Shown: positions 42,697 to 49,754 of the stretch, one piece after another | How positions within the stretch are numbered: the first letter of the stretch is position 1 | How the letters are laid out: each line of letters begins with the position of its first letter | Origin: a virus | Reading direction: 5' to 3' (one strand) | Length of the DNA: 57,393 nt | IMG/VR virus record: IMGVR_UViG_3300045970_000131 | Coordinates: 1-57,393 of that record | The notes under the pieces: model-generated | Database searches by the model: none | The model's input: only the letters and a program-made list of their open reading frames with translations | What the model was told of the DNA's origin: nothing | Made by a program: the position numbers and the translations under genes

Positions 42697-42732
42697 AGTA
42701 ATATTGCCTCGTCAGTTATGTTTGTTTGAGAA

Positions 42733-42927
42733 TTAGGCGGCTTTTGAACAGTGAAGCGCATGTAGAGCATCAATCTTCCTGCCACCCTTTTCTATTCCAA
42801 TGTCTTTTTGCACGCCATTAGCTAAATCTGAAATTGTTGGCTGCGATACTCCAATAGCCTCAGATAAAGCCTTTTGGGTAAATCCTTGCTCAATTAAGTC
42901 GCGTATTTTTTCGTTTACGTTTTTCAT
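42733..42927 (-). CDS. Cro-like helix-turn-helix repressor
   Basis: 64 residues from ATG 42927; in-frame ATGs at 42936 and 42933 overlap the promoter -10 region, so 42927 is preferred. A clear HTH is present: RDLIEQGFTQKALSEAIGVS followed by QPTISDLANGVQ, the XRE/Cro recognition arrangement. The promoter's expected start point lies within a few bases of this ATG, so the mRNA may be leaderless. It is the first gene of the leftward early operon and divergent from the CI-like repressor, with the shared operators between them; it should favour the lytic course. Confidence 0.85.
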   Translation of the reverse strand: MKNVNEKIRDLIEQGFTQKALSEAIGVSQPTISDLANGVQKDIGIEKGGRKIDALHALHCSKAA

Positions 42928-42934
42928 AGTCATC

Positions 42935-42978
42935 ATTATATAGGAGTTCCTATGTCACTTGTCAATAGGCAATCCTAT
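42935..42978 (-). promoter_or_regulatory. Leftward early promoter with two repressor operators
   Basis: On the minus strand, TTGACA at 42965-42960, and TATATA at 42942-42937 with a 17-base spacer (TATAAT two bases further). Two 14-base palindromes ATAGG-N4-CCTAT lie at 42940-42953 and 42965-42978, starts 25 bp apart, covering the -10 and the -35. The plus-strand repressor promoter (GATAAT -10 at 42991-42996, no clear -35) abuts the second operator, as in an activated pRM. Confidence 0.9.
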
Positions 42979-43002
42979 TCGTTAAAAATAGATAATCCGA
43001 TA

Positions 43003-43665
43003 ATGAGCACATTTGGTGAACGATTAAGAGAGGCGAGAAAAGATAAGAAGCTGTCACAAACGGCTTTGGCTAAACTCGTAGGTTTGAAGCAACCAACAAT
43101 TGCAGAGGCTGAAACAGAGGGTAAAGGAAGTAGTAGGGCTGCTCTTTTAGCAAAGGTATTAGGTGTTAATGCACTATGGTTATCTGAGGGAAAGGGTGAT
43201 AAAGGGACAGTAGCGAGCCCTGAGATAGATTTAAGTGATAATGAGGATTACCCACCAGTGCGAAGAGTGACACTTACATTATCAGCTGGCCATACTGGCT
43301 ATGCAATTGAACATGATATTCAAGATAAAACACCAATTGTGTTTGCAAAAGAATGGTTTATAAGTAATGGCTATAAACCAGAAAATTTACTTGCCGTTAA
43401 GGTCAAGGGTGAAAGCATGCAGCCAAGCTTACATGATGGTGATACTGTAACCTTGAATATAGCAGATACAAAGCCTATGGATGGGTTCGTATTTGCTATA
43501 AACTATGAAGGTGAACTGCTCATTAAAAGGCTTATTCGTGATGCAGGTACATGGTGGATTAGTAGCGATAATCCAGATCAAAGAAAATACCCACGTAAAG
43601 AATGTATCAATGAGGGGTGCTTGATACTTGGTCGTATAGTTCATAAGCAAAGTGAATTTATATAG
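43003..43665 (+). CDS. CI/LexA-type prophage repressor (S24 family)
   Basis: 220 residues from ATG 43003. An in-frame ATG at 42952 sits inside the first operator and is unlikely. N-terminal HTH: FGERLREARKDKKLSQTALA then LVGLKQPTIAEAE. Linker ~65-90. C-terminal S24 peptidase fold: candidate Ala-Gly cleavage at LSAGHTG (95-96), catalytic Ser138 in VKGESMQPSLHDGD, and Lys175 in ELLIKRLI, so RecA-stimulated self-cleavage and SOS induction are likely. The absence of a Shine-Dalgarno and a GATAAT -10 seven bases upstream suggest a leaderless message, as for lambda cI. It should bind the four ATAGG-N4-CCTAT sites. Confidence 0.93.
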   Translation: MSTFGERLREARKDKKLSQTALAKLVGLKQPTIAEAETEGKGSSRAALLAKVLGVNALWLSEGKGDKGTVASPEIDLSDNEDYPPVRRVTLTLSAGHTGYAIEHDIQDKTPIVFAKEWFISNGYKPENLLAVKVKGESMQPSLHDGDTVTLNIADTKPMDGFVFAINYEGELLIKRLIRDAGTWWISSDNPDQRKYPRKECINEGCLILGRIVHKQSEFI

Positions 43666-43667
43666 AT

Positions 43668-43943
43668 ATGACAAGAATTTTTATCTTAGCTGTCAGCTGC
43701 TTATTCATTTTTGGGTGTTGCAAAAAAACACCAGAAGATTGTATTTTAGAAAACATTGAAAAAGCACATAGCAATGCATCAGCAAATATGATTAGTCATA
43801 TTTGTACTGAAAAATATGGTGCAAAAACATCCACAAAGATTATAGAGGATTTTGGGCCAGCAGCACCAGCACCGAATACAGAGGATTCAGATAAATCAAA
43901 TTTAGATAAAAATGGATATATACATGACCCATATAGTAAATAG
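43668..43943 (+). CDS. Small lipoprotein co-transcribed with the repressor
   Basis: 91 residues. Lipoprotein signal: MTRIFILAVSCLFIFGC with lipobox FIFGC, then CKKTPEDCILENIEKAHSN. The mature part keeps two further Cys (DCILEN, HICTEKYG) and a Pro-rich acidic tail (PAAPAPNTEDSDKSNLDKN). The motif ENIEKAHSNASANMISHICT resembles a phage lipoprotein family with unknown function. It starts three bases after the repressor stop, so it is expressed in the lysogen: a lysogenic-conversion or superinfection-exclusion candidate. Confidence 0.75.
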   Translation: MTRIFILAVSCLFIFGCCKKTPEDCILENIEKAHSNASANMISHICTEKYGAKTSTKIIEDFGPAAPAPNTEDSDKSNLDKNGYIHDPYSK

Positions 43944-44202
43944 ACCAATATTTTTTATATTGTTAATTATGTCAGCGCATTGCTACGCAGCTACCGACTA
44001 TCAATGTGTTAATAATTGCACAAACAATGGCCATCAATACAACTATTGTACTGATCGATGCAGCTATGACGATCCAAGCCAAACACTGCCAACCCTGCCA
44101 ACTCTAACCGATCCAGTTAAACAAACAGACTATCAATGCATGAATACCTGCACCAGTAAAGGCTATCAGTACAATTACTGCCAGCAAGCATGTTCGTTTT
44201 AA
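43924..44202 (+). CDS. Cys-rich secreted protein with two tandem repeats
   Basis: 92 residues from ATG 43924; an in-frame ATG at 43912 is possible. Signal peptide with IFFILLIMSAHCYA cleavage after CYA. The mature protein has two copies of a ~25-residue unit, TDYQCVNNCTNNGHQYNYCT and TDYQCMNTCTSKGYQYNYCQ, each with four Cys, joined by a Pro/Thr linker (LPTLPTLTDP). The unit probably folds around two disulfides. Overlaps the end of the lipoprotein gene by 20 bases. Last gene of the repressor transcript, followed by a terminator. Likely lysogenic-conversion protein in the periplasm or outside. Confidence 0.78.
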   Translation: MTHIVNRPIFFILLIMSAHCYAATDYQCVNNCTNNGHQYNYCTDRCSYDDPSQTLPTLPTLTDPVKQTDYQCMNTCTSKGYQYNYCQQACSF

Positions 44203-44257
44203 ATAACCTACCTACCCGTTACAAATAACCTACCCACCCCTTATCGCAAATTAAATT

Positions 44258-44280
44258 ACTCGCCTAATGCGGGTTTTTTT
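44258..44280 (+). terminator. Terminator of the repressor operon
   Basis: Stem ACTCGC/GCGGGT with one T-G pair and a CTAAT loop, followed by seven T. It ends the lysogenic transcript immediately before the rightward early promoter. Confidence 0.85.
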
Positions 44281-44298
44281 ATGTTCTTGTAAATAAAT

Positions 44299-44340
44299 AT
44301 AGGTACTCCTATTGACACATATTATAGGATAACCTATTAT
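44299..44340 (+). promoter_or_regulatory. Rightward early promoter with two repressor operators
   Basis: TTGACA at 44312-44317 and TATTAT at 44335-44340 with a 17-base spacer, a strong sigma-70 promoter. Palindromes ATAGG-TACT-CCTAT (44299-44312) and ATAGG-ATAA-CCTAT (44324-44337) overlap the -35 and the spacer/-10; starts are 25 bp apart, the same layout as at the leftward promoter. It drives the recombination-integration operon. Confidence 0.92.
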
Positions 44341-44347
44341 TCTATCC

Positions 44348-44545
44348 ATCGCATCAAACAAAGCGCCGAGTGCGTGAGTTAAGAAAATTCGCTATAGCGG
44401 GTAACCATCAAGTCACAGATGGCCAGAAGCTAAGCCTAGATTCAAAGTTAAACGAGTTTGTGTGCAAAGGTTCACGGCTTGCACCCGAAAGTGCTCATTT
44501 CCTCAACTCGCTAGGTGGCGATTGCATCAAAGCCTAGCAATTTTT
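44348..44545 (+). ncRNA. Structured leader RNA of the rightward early operon
   Basis: About 200 bases between the predicted start (~44347) and the first gene. Pairings seen: an outer stem joining CGCC near 44373 with GGCG near 44517 and GAGTT near 44385 with AACTC near 44503; an inner hairpin CATC/GATG (~44408-44425); and GTGCAA/TTGCAC (~44462-44484). GCATCAAA occurs at both ends. No ORF fits. Could be an antitermination element (put/nut-like), an attenuator or a separate small RNA. No family is recognised. Confidence 0.5.
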
Positions 44546-44559
44546 AAGGTAGTTGCGAT

Positions 44560-44943
44560 ATGAGATTTTCTACTGATATTGGTTGTTTTGAAATAGATAG
44601 TATGCCGAGTCAATGCCAGGTAGCAATTGCTCACGGATTCTTTATACATGAGCATAAACGCGGTCAAGGATTAGCTAGTGTATTGCACGCAAGGCAAATA
44701 AAAGAGCTTCGTAACCTTGGATATGACTATGCAATTTGCACGGTAAGTGGTGACAACCCAGCACAGTCAAAGGCAATTAAAAATGCTGGATGGACGCTAA
44801 CTAACACTTTTTACAATCGCAGAATAAGCAAGCAGACAGAAGTTTGGGAGCTGAATATTGTCGCTCTAAACAGAAGAGAGTCAGACAGTACATTATTTGG
44901 TGTATTCCCATCACCGCTTACTGAATATCTGGAAACAGCGTAA
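44560..44943 (+). CDS. GNAT-like N-acetyltransferase
   Basis: 127 residues. Acetyl-CoA site visible: FFIHEHKRGQGLASVLHARQ, with the RxxGxG/A-type pyrophosphate loop KRGQGLA, then IKELRNLGYDYAICTVSGDN, followed by PAQSKAIKNAGWTLTNTFYN, the terminal GNAT strand-helix pattern. Substrate unknown; phage GNATs of this kind may modify host proteins or toxins. First gene of the rightward early operon, behind the structured leader; TAATG overlap with the next gene. Confidence 0.8.
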   Translation: MRFSTDIGCFEIDSMPSQCQVAIAHGFFIHEHKRGQGLASVLHARQIKELRNLGYDYAICTVSGDNPAQSKAIKNAGWTLTNTFYNRRISKQTEVWELNIVALNRRESDSTLFGVFPSPLTEYLETA

Positions 44944-45176
44944 TGGCTTGGGCAGAACTTTATACCACTAAAGAGCGCATCGCGATGATTCAGGAAGAGA
45001 TACGCGGTGTTAAGTCTCAATACAACATTACATCGTTTGAGTTGAAGGTAATGGAATCAATGAAGAATTTAAGCGTTGGCTCATTTAAGCAAAACAAAAT
45101 TCTTGAACAAATTGAAATTAAAGTTTTTGGCCGCAGTCGGGCGCATGAAGAAAAGTCTCTATCACTTAAATCATGA
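44943..45176 (+). CDS. Small early protein of unknown function
   Basis: 77 residues, unrecognised, helical and Lys/Glu-rich (TTKERIAMIQEEIRGVKSQY; EQIEIKVFGRSRAHEEKSLS). ATG overlaps the GNAT stop (TAATG), supporting co-translation. It may be an early host-takeover protein or a helper of the recombination genes that follow; nothing in sequence decides. Confidence 0.62.
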   Translation: MAWAELYTTKERIAMIQEEIRGVKSQYNITSFELKVMESMKNLSVGSFKQNKILEQIEIKVFGRSRAHEEKSLSLKS

Positions 45177-45187
45177 AAGGAAATTGT

Positions 45188-45376
45188 ATGAACCTTCAAG
45201 AAGTGGCAACACATCAGACAACAGATTACGAAGTGGCAATTTACGATAAATGGATCGCTGGCATAAAGCAAATGGTAGAGCGCGAAACAGCCGAAGAAAT
45301 GAAACAAAGATTGCGCCAAGAAATGCGAAAAGATTTTTACTGTGCAGTAATTACAACGTGGTTTAGAAAGGTTTGA
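45188..45376 (+). CDS. Small charged helical protein
   Basis: 62 residues from ATG 45188, preceded by AAAGGA; an in-frame ATG at 45173 overlaps the previous stop and would add five residues. Composition is helical and charged (WIAGIKQMVERETAEEMKQR, then LRQEMRKDFYCAVITTWFRK). Directly upstream of the annealing-protein gene (one base gap). No recognised family. Confidence 0.6.
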   Translation: MNLQEVATHQTTDYEVAIYDKWIAGIKQMVERETAEEMKQRLRQEMRKDFYCAVITTWFRKV

Positions 45377-45377
45377 T

Positions 45378-46418
45378 ATGAATACAGCATTACAGACATC
45401 ACAGGACTTTAGCGGTAGTAGTCAGACAAATGCGGTCACTGAAACTGCATCAACGGCAATAGCTGCGCAATCAAAAGCAATGGTTGAAAGTCGTTACATC
45501 ATGGCGATGCGCAATCCGCGCAATTGGGATGGTGTGCGTCAAGAGCTATTAAAAGAGTGCCGCCGCCCTACTTTTGCCAACAATCAATCTGCTTACTATG
45601 TTAAGCCAATTGGTAAAGGCGTTGAAGGCTTGGGCATTCGCTTTGTAGAGGTTGCTTTACGTTGCATGAAAAACGTATTAGTTGAAACAACCATGATTTT
45701 TGAAGATACCGAAAAAGAAGTTCACCGCGTATCGGTCACTGATCTTGAAGCCAATATTACTTATCCACTTGATGTACGTGTATCTAAAACAGTAGAGCGC
45801 AGCAAGCCAAATAGTGATGGCTCTTACATAAGCGTGCGTAAAAACAGCTACGGTAAAGAAACATTCACCGTGCTAGGCACAGATGACGATCTACTTAATA
45901 AGCGTGGCGCTCTTATTTCTAAAGCTATTCGTACTATTGGGCTACGAATCATACCAGGTGACTTGTGTGATGAAGCCGAAGAAATCATTAAGCGCATTCG
46001 CTTAGACGATGCAGCAAAAGACCCTGATGCAGAGCGCCGCAAGATTGTTGATGCTTTTTCAGCTATTGGCGTTTCAGCAACAGACTTGGTTTCATATTTA
46101 GGTCATGACCTAGCCAAATGTTCACCAGCACAGATTGTTGAGCTACGTGGAATATATGGCGCTGTTAAAGATGGCGAAGCAACTTGGCAATCTGTAATGG
46201 ATAACAAAGCTGAGCAAGGTTCGTCCACCATAGGAAAGAAAAAAGCTGAACTTCCAAACTGCACCGCAGAGAGCTTCGACAAGCAAAAAGTCGGCTGGAT
46301 GAAGGTGATCGAGTCGAAGAAAAAAACTCCAAATGAGTTAATTGCAACAATCGAAACCATAGAAATTTTATCAACTGAACAGAAGCTTGAAATTGCTTCT
46401 TGGCTACCACAGGAATAA
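45378..46418 (+). CDS. Putative single-strand annealing recombinase
   Basis: 346 residues. Starts with a Ser/Thr/Ala-rich tail, then a conserved-looking core: AAQSKAMVESRYIMAMRNPR with NWDGVRQELLKECRRPTFAN, SAYYVKPIGKGVEGLGIRFV with EVALRCMKNVLVETTMIFED, SYGKETFTVLGTDDDLLNKR and GALISKAIRTIGLRIIPGDL. The basic, mixed alpha-beta core followed by a helical C-terminus (ELIATIETIEILSTEQ) recalls RecT/Sak-type annealing proteins, and it is paired with a YqaJ exonuclease, the standard Red-like arrangement. Family identity not proven without a profile search. Confidence 0.72.
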   Translation: MNTALQTSQDFSGSSQTNAVTETASTAIAAQSKAMVESRYIMAMRNPRNWDGVRQELLKECRRPTFANNQSAYYVKPIGKGVEGLGIRFVEVALRCMKNVLVETTMIFEDTEKEVHRVSVTDLEANITYPLDVRVSKTVERSKPNSDGSYISVRKNSYGKETFTVLGTDDDLLNKRGALISKAIRTIGLRIIPGDLCDEAEEIIKRIRLDDAAKDPDAERRKIVDAFSAIGVSATDLVSYLGHDLAKCSPAQIVELRGIYGAVKDGEATWQSVMDNKAEQGSSTIGKKKAELPNCTAESFDKQKVGWMKVIESKKKTPNELIATIETIEILSTEQKLEIASWLPQE

Positions 46419-46420
46419 TC

Positions 46421-48010
46421 ATGCAAACCTTACACTTGGTTCAAGGAAGTCAGGATTGGTTGGCTCACAGAAGCCAAACCCACATTAAAAATGCATCTGA
46501 TGCGCCTTCTATGATGGGGGTATCACCTTACGAAACACGCGATGAATTGCTTTATCGTAAAGCAACTGGCATCACTAAAACGGTTAGCCCGTCCGTACAA
46601 AAGCGATTTGATGATGGTCATCGTTATGAAGACTTGGCAAGGCCGATTGCTGCCGAAATAGTCGGTTTAGCGCTCTACCCTGTCACTGGTGTGTCTGGCG
46701 ATTATTCTGCCAGTTTTGACGGCCTAACCATGATGGAAGATGAAGGGTTTGAGCATAAAAGCTTAAATGATGAACTTCGATCAATCATGGTTGGCGATTT
46801 CACTGGTGCCGATTTGCCTATCTACCATCGCATTCAAATGGAACAGCAGTTAATGGTTTCAGAAGGCACAAGAATATTATTCATGGCCTCAAAGTGGGAT
46901 GAGAAAGACGAATTGTTAGAAGAGCGTCATTGCTGGTACTACCCTGACTCAAACCTACGCCAAGACATCGTTAACGGCTGGGTGCAGCTTGATTTTGAAC
47001 TTGCCAACTATACGCCACCAGAAGTTAAAGAAATGCCAAAGGCTGAGGTATCAATTGATTTGCCTGCCCTTTTCATTCACGCCCACGGTGAAATCACTAA
47101 TAGCAACATGGAAGCCTACGGCATAGCGCTGGCAAAGCGCCTTGAAGAAGTCCGTGCAATTGTCCTGCAGGATGATCAAGACTTTGTAAATGCAAAAGAA
47201 GCCGCAAAGAAATTACGTGATGGTATCAAATCAGCCCAGCTAGCCAAAGAAGCCATGCTTGCGCAAACCGTGACTGTCGGTGAAGCCTCTCTATTAATTG
47301 ATGCTTGGTGTGAAGATATGCGCTTGACTGCGCTTCAGCTTGAAAAAGACGTTGAGCGCGAAGATGCCAAGAAGAAACAAACCATGATTCTTGCTGGTAA
47401 ATCAAAAATTACTGAGCTTTTAGCTGAGTTAAAAGCAGTCATCGCACCAATTAACCTAATCTATAAAGAACCCAATTTTTCATTAGCAATTAAAAACAAA
47501 CGTAACTATCCAAGCATGGAAAGTGCTGTTAATGACATGGTTGCTGCAACATCAGTAGAGATAAGAAGCATTACCAATGATGTAAAAGGCAAAATGAATT
47601 GGTTTGAGTCTACGATAGGCGATATTAAGCATCCCCTATTCCCTGATTTGCAATCTGTGATTTATAAGCCTACTGATGATTTCCAATTGCTTGTAAATGC
47701 TCGCATAGAAGAGCAGAAAAAGCGCGATGCAGACATTGCATCAGAAGCAGCGAAAAAGGCAATTTCAGCAGCGCAGGAAGTAGCAGCACAAGAGTCGGTT
47801 AAAGAAGTTATACAGGAGCCAGCAGCTGCAAGCGTTACAGAGGTTAAGCCTGTTTCAACTTATATAAAACAAGCAGCCGTTATCGATAACCAAGATGACA
47901 TTGCACGATTCTTAAAGTCACGCGGATTAAGCGATTCAAAATATAACGAGTACCGCGCAGTTTTAGTTGAGTTTGTGAAGTTTACAGCTAAAGAAGAAAT
48001 GGCAGCCTGA
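46421..48010 (+). CDS. YqaJ/lambda-type exonuclease fused to a C-terminal helical domain
   Basis: 529 residues from ATG 46421 with AGGA upstream (a TTG at 46400 would overlap the previous gene). N-terminal ~190 residues show the YqaJ recombinase site: GSQDWLAHRSQTHIKNASDA, GHRYEDLARP with Glu70, SASFDGL with Asp100, FEHKSL with Glu111 and Lys113, and IYHRIQMEQQLMVSEG. It would digest DNA 5' to 3' and load the annealing protein. The remaining ~330 residues are mostly helical, with a DUF1351-like look (AVIAPINLIYKEPNFSLAIK) and a tail AVIDNQDDIARFLKSRGL. Longer than lambda Exo (226 residues). Confidence 0.88.
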   Translation: MQTLHLVQGSQDWLAHRSQTHIKNASDAPSMMGVSPYETRDELLYRKATGITKTVSPSVQKRFDDGHRYEDLARPIAAEIVGLALYPVTGVSGDYSASFDGLTMMEDEGFEHKSLNDELRSIMVGDFTGADLPIYHRIQMEQQLMVSEGTRILFMASKWDEKDELLEERHCWYYPDSNLRQDIVNGWVQLDFELANYTPPEVKEMPKAEVSIDLPALFIHAHGEITNSNMEAYGIALAKRLEEVRAIVLQDDQDFVNAKEAAKKLRDGIKSAQLAKEAMLAQTVTVGEASLLIDAWCEDMRLTALQLEKDVEREDAKKKQTMILAGKSKITELLAELKAVIAPINLIYKEPNFSLAIKNKRNYPSMESAVNDMVAATSVEIRSITNDVKGKMNWFESTIGDIKHPLFPDLQSVIYKPTDDFQLLVNARIEEQKKRDADIASEAAKKAISAAQEVAAQESVKEVIQEPAAASVTEVKPVSTYIKQAAVIDNQDDIARFLKSRGLSDSKYNEYRAVLVEFVKFTAKEEMAA

Positions 48011-48012
48011 TC

Positions 48013-48270
48013 ATGAAAATTACACTTCATCCAATTAAAAGTAGCCAAATCTCACAGGTTGGGTATGACGCAGCAACTAACACCATGGCTGTGAAGTTCA
48101 ATAGCGGCGGAAAGGTCTACCACTATGCAGGAGTGCCAAAAACAGTTTATGACGGTTTTAGCGATAACGGATCAGCAGGCAAGTTTTTCGCGGGAAATGT
48201 TCGCAATAAGTTTAAGCATACCCTGCATGACTATGAGGATAAACACCATGGAAAAGCAGAAACGGCCTAA
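48013..48270 (+). CDS. KTSC domain protein
   Basis: 85 residues matching the KTSC domain, a ~60-residue fold named for conserved Lys, Thr, Ser and Cys: IKSSQISQVGYDAATNTMAV, FNSGGKVYHYAGVPKTVYDG, then GSAGKFFAGNVRNKFKHTL. Phage versions with this same pattern are common. KTSC has been associated with nucleic acid or tRNA-related contexts, but its function is not firmly known. It follows the exonuclease stop by two bases and overlaps the small basic ORF that follows. Confidence 0.85.
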   Translation: MKITLHPIKSSQISQVGYDAATNTMAVKFNSGGKVYHYAGVPKTVYDGFSDNGSAGKFFAGNVRNKFKHTLHDYEDKHHGKAETA

Positions 48271-48346
48271 AGGATCAGGCAGGCGCGCTAGGCAAGAAGG
48301 TGCTAAGCGCAAGCGTGAGCCAGTACGTGAGCCAGCAGACTGGTAG
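48248..48346 (+). CDS. Small basic ORF overlapping the KTSC gene
   Basis: 32 residues, very basic: MEKQKRPKGSGRRARQEGAK followed by RKREPVREPADW. AGGA lies eight bases upstream of ATG. Overlaps the KTSC gene end by 23 bases. Basic Arg-rich peptides of this size could bind RNA (N-like), which would be attractive in an early operon with structured leaders, but there is no direct evidence for this. Could be fortuitous. Confidence 0.42.
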   Translation: MEKQKRPKGSGRRARQEGAKRKREPVREPADW

Positions 48347-48390
48347 CAAATAGCAGTGACAAATTTTAACCAACAAACAGGAGTAGCAAA

Positions 48391-48747
48391 ATGAATAACG
48401 TACCAAGCCATAACGCACGCCCTTTCTTTGATGTCGCCCGTGAAATTCGCCGTGGTGCATTCTTGGATGAGGCTACAGATGCAATGCAAAGCTTAGTTGC
48501 ATCAGTCGAGGAAACTGGTAAAGCTGGAAAGCTTGTCATTGAAATTGCAGTAGCACCAGCTAGTAAAGGTCAAGGCGCTGTGAAAGTAGCAGACAAGATC
48601 ACCATGAAATTACCTGCATTACCCGCAGGCGAAACAATCATGTTTGTGAATAAGGATAATAACTTAGTGGCCAACGATCCGCGCCAAGCAACATTTGACC
48701 TCAAGGCAGTAGCAATTCCAGACACAGAGTTAAAACACGCTATCTAA
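48391..48747 (+). CDS. Conserved early phage protein
   Basis: 118 residues. N-terminus NNVPSHNARPFFDVAREIRR then GAFLDEATDAMQSLVASVEE, followed by beta-rich LVIEIAVAPASKGQGAVKVA and DKITMKLPALPAGETIMFVN. Such proteins sit regularly next to DUF2303 genes in proteobacterial phages, as here. No catalytic motif; function unknown. SD AGGAG upstream. Confidence 0.74.
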   Translation: MNNVPSHNARPFFDVAREIRRGAFLDEATDAMQSLVASVEETGKAGKLVIEIAVAPASKGQGAVKVADKITMKLPALPAGETIMFVNKDNNLVANDPRQATFDLKAVAIPDTELKHAI

Positions 48748-48788
48748 TCGGCCAACTTTAACCATTAACTAATCAGATCGGAAAAAAC

Positions 48789-49631
48789 ATGAGTGAAATT
48801 ACAGAAGCACAAGCGGTGGCTGAATTAGTGCATACACCATTTAGCGATGAAATAAATGGTGTTCCAGTAGTTTATGTGCCAACTGGGCACGGTAATTGGA
48901 CTGCAACATTTAAAGAAGATTTACTTTCTGCACCATTACGCAAAAAAGGCTCAATCAATATTCATGAAGTTGATAGCTTCATTGAGTTTGTCAAAAAACA
49001 AGGCTCATTGACTAATAGCAATATTTACCTTGATGTTAATTATGCCAAACAACGCATATTAGCTACGGCAATTTTTAATGATCATTCAGATGATTCACAA
49101 GCTGGATGGCGCGATCACCGCGCTGTATTTACACCTCGTATTAGTGAAGAGTGGATTCGCTGGAGAGATAAAAATAAAACACCAATGACACAGGAAGAGG
49201 TCGCATTTTTCTTTCAAGACAATATTGGTGACATTAATAATGGTGGTGATAACAAGCTGCCAACAGGTTCCGATGTTCTCACTTTTGTTTCTAAGCTTGA
49301 AGAAACTCGCACAGTAACATTCGGCAGCGGTGTAAATCTTCAAAACGGGGCAGTTCAATTGCAATACACCGAAGAAGGTGACAGCCATACCAAGGGAAAC
49401 CTAGAGCTATTCAAAGAGTTTGGTTTAGGTCTACGTCCATTTTTTGGCGGTGATACATATGCTGTTAAAGCATTTTTACGCTACAGAATTGATCGCAACA
49501 ATAGAAATATTAAATTCTGGTATGAATTACAACGTCCTGACTTAGTGCTTGAAACCGCAAGTAACGCGTTAATCAGCAAGATTAAAAGCGATACAGGCTT
49601 ACCAATTATTTTCGGTGAAGCTGGGCAGTAA
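48789..49631 (+). CDS. DUF2303 phage protein
   Basis: 280 residues with DUF2303 features: an N-terminal VHEVDSFIEFVKK-like segment (here IHEVDSFIEFVKKQG), FNDHSDDSQAGWRDHRAVFT, followed by EEWIRWRDKNKTPMTQEEVA and FFFQDNIGDIN, and a C-terminal LRYRIDRNNRNIKFWYELQR. Common in phage recombination/early operons beside exonuclease genes. Function unknown; a DNA- or nuclease-associated role is plausible. Followed by the TTAGGC-repeat region. Confidence 0.85.
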   Translation: MSEITEAQAVAELVHTPFSDEINGVPVVYVPTGHGNWTATFKEDLLSAPLRKKGSINIHEVDSFIEFVKKQGSLTNSNIYLDVNYAKQRILATAIFNDHSDDSQAGWRDHRAVFTPRISEEWIRWRDKNKTPMTQEEVAFFFQDNIGDINNGGDNKLPTGSDVLTFVSKLEETRTVTFGSGVNLQNGAVQLQYTEEGDSHTKGNLELFKEFGLGLRPFFGGDTYAVKAFLRYRIDRNNRNIKFWYELQRPDLVLETASNALISKIKSDTGLPIIFGEAGQ

Positions 49632-49740
49632 TTTTAGGCAACAAATTAGGCGAAATAGTTACCTGAAATTGCCTGAAATTAAAAACCCATATAAATCATG
49701 TCTTTATTTAGGCAGTTTCAGGCAGTTTTAGGCAACTTTC
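49632..49740 (+). repeat. Cluster of TTAGGC/TCAGGC repeats in both orientations
   Basis: A ~110-base intergenic stretch with at least seven short copies: TTTTAGGCAAC twice (49632-49642 and 49726-49736), TTAGGC (49646), tandem CCTGAAATT (49662-49670 and 49672-49680, opposite sense), TTTAGGCA (~49708) and TTCAGGCA (~49718). The opposite copies can pair as a hairpin. It could be a protein-binding site cluster, an origin or an RNA element before the Tad2-like gene. Confidence 0.7.
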
Positions 49741-49754
49741 AATAGGAGTATCGC

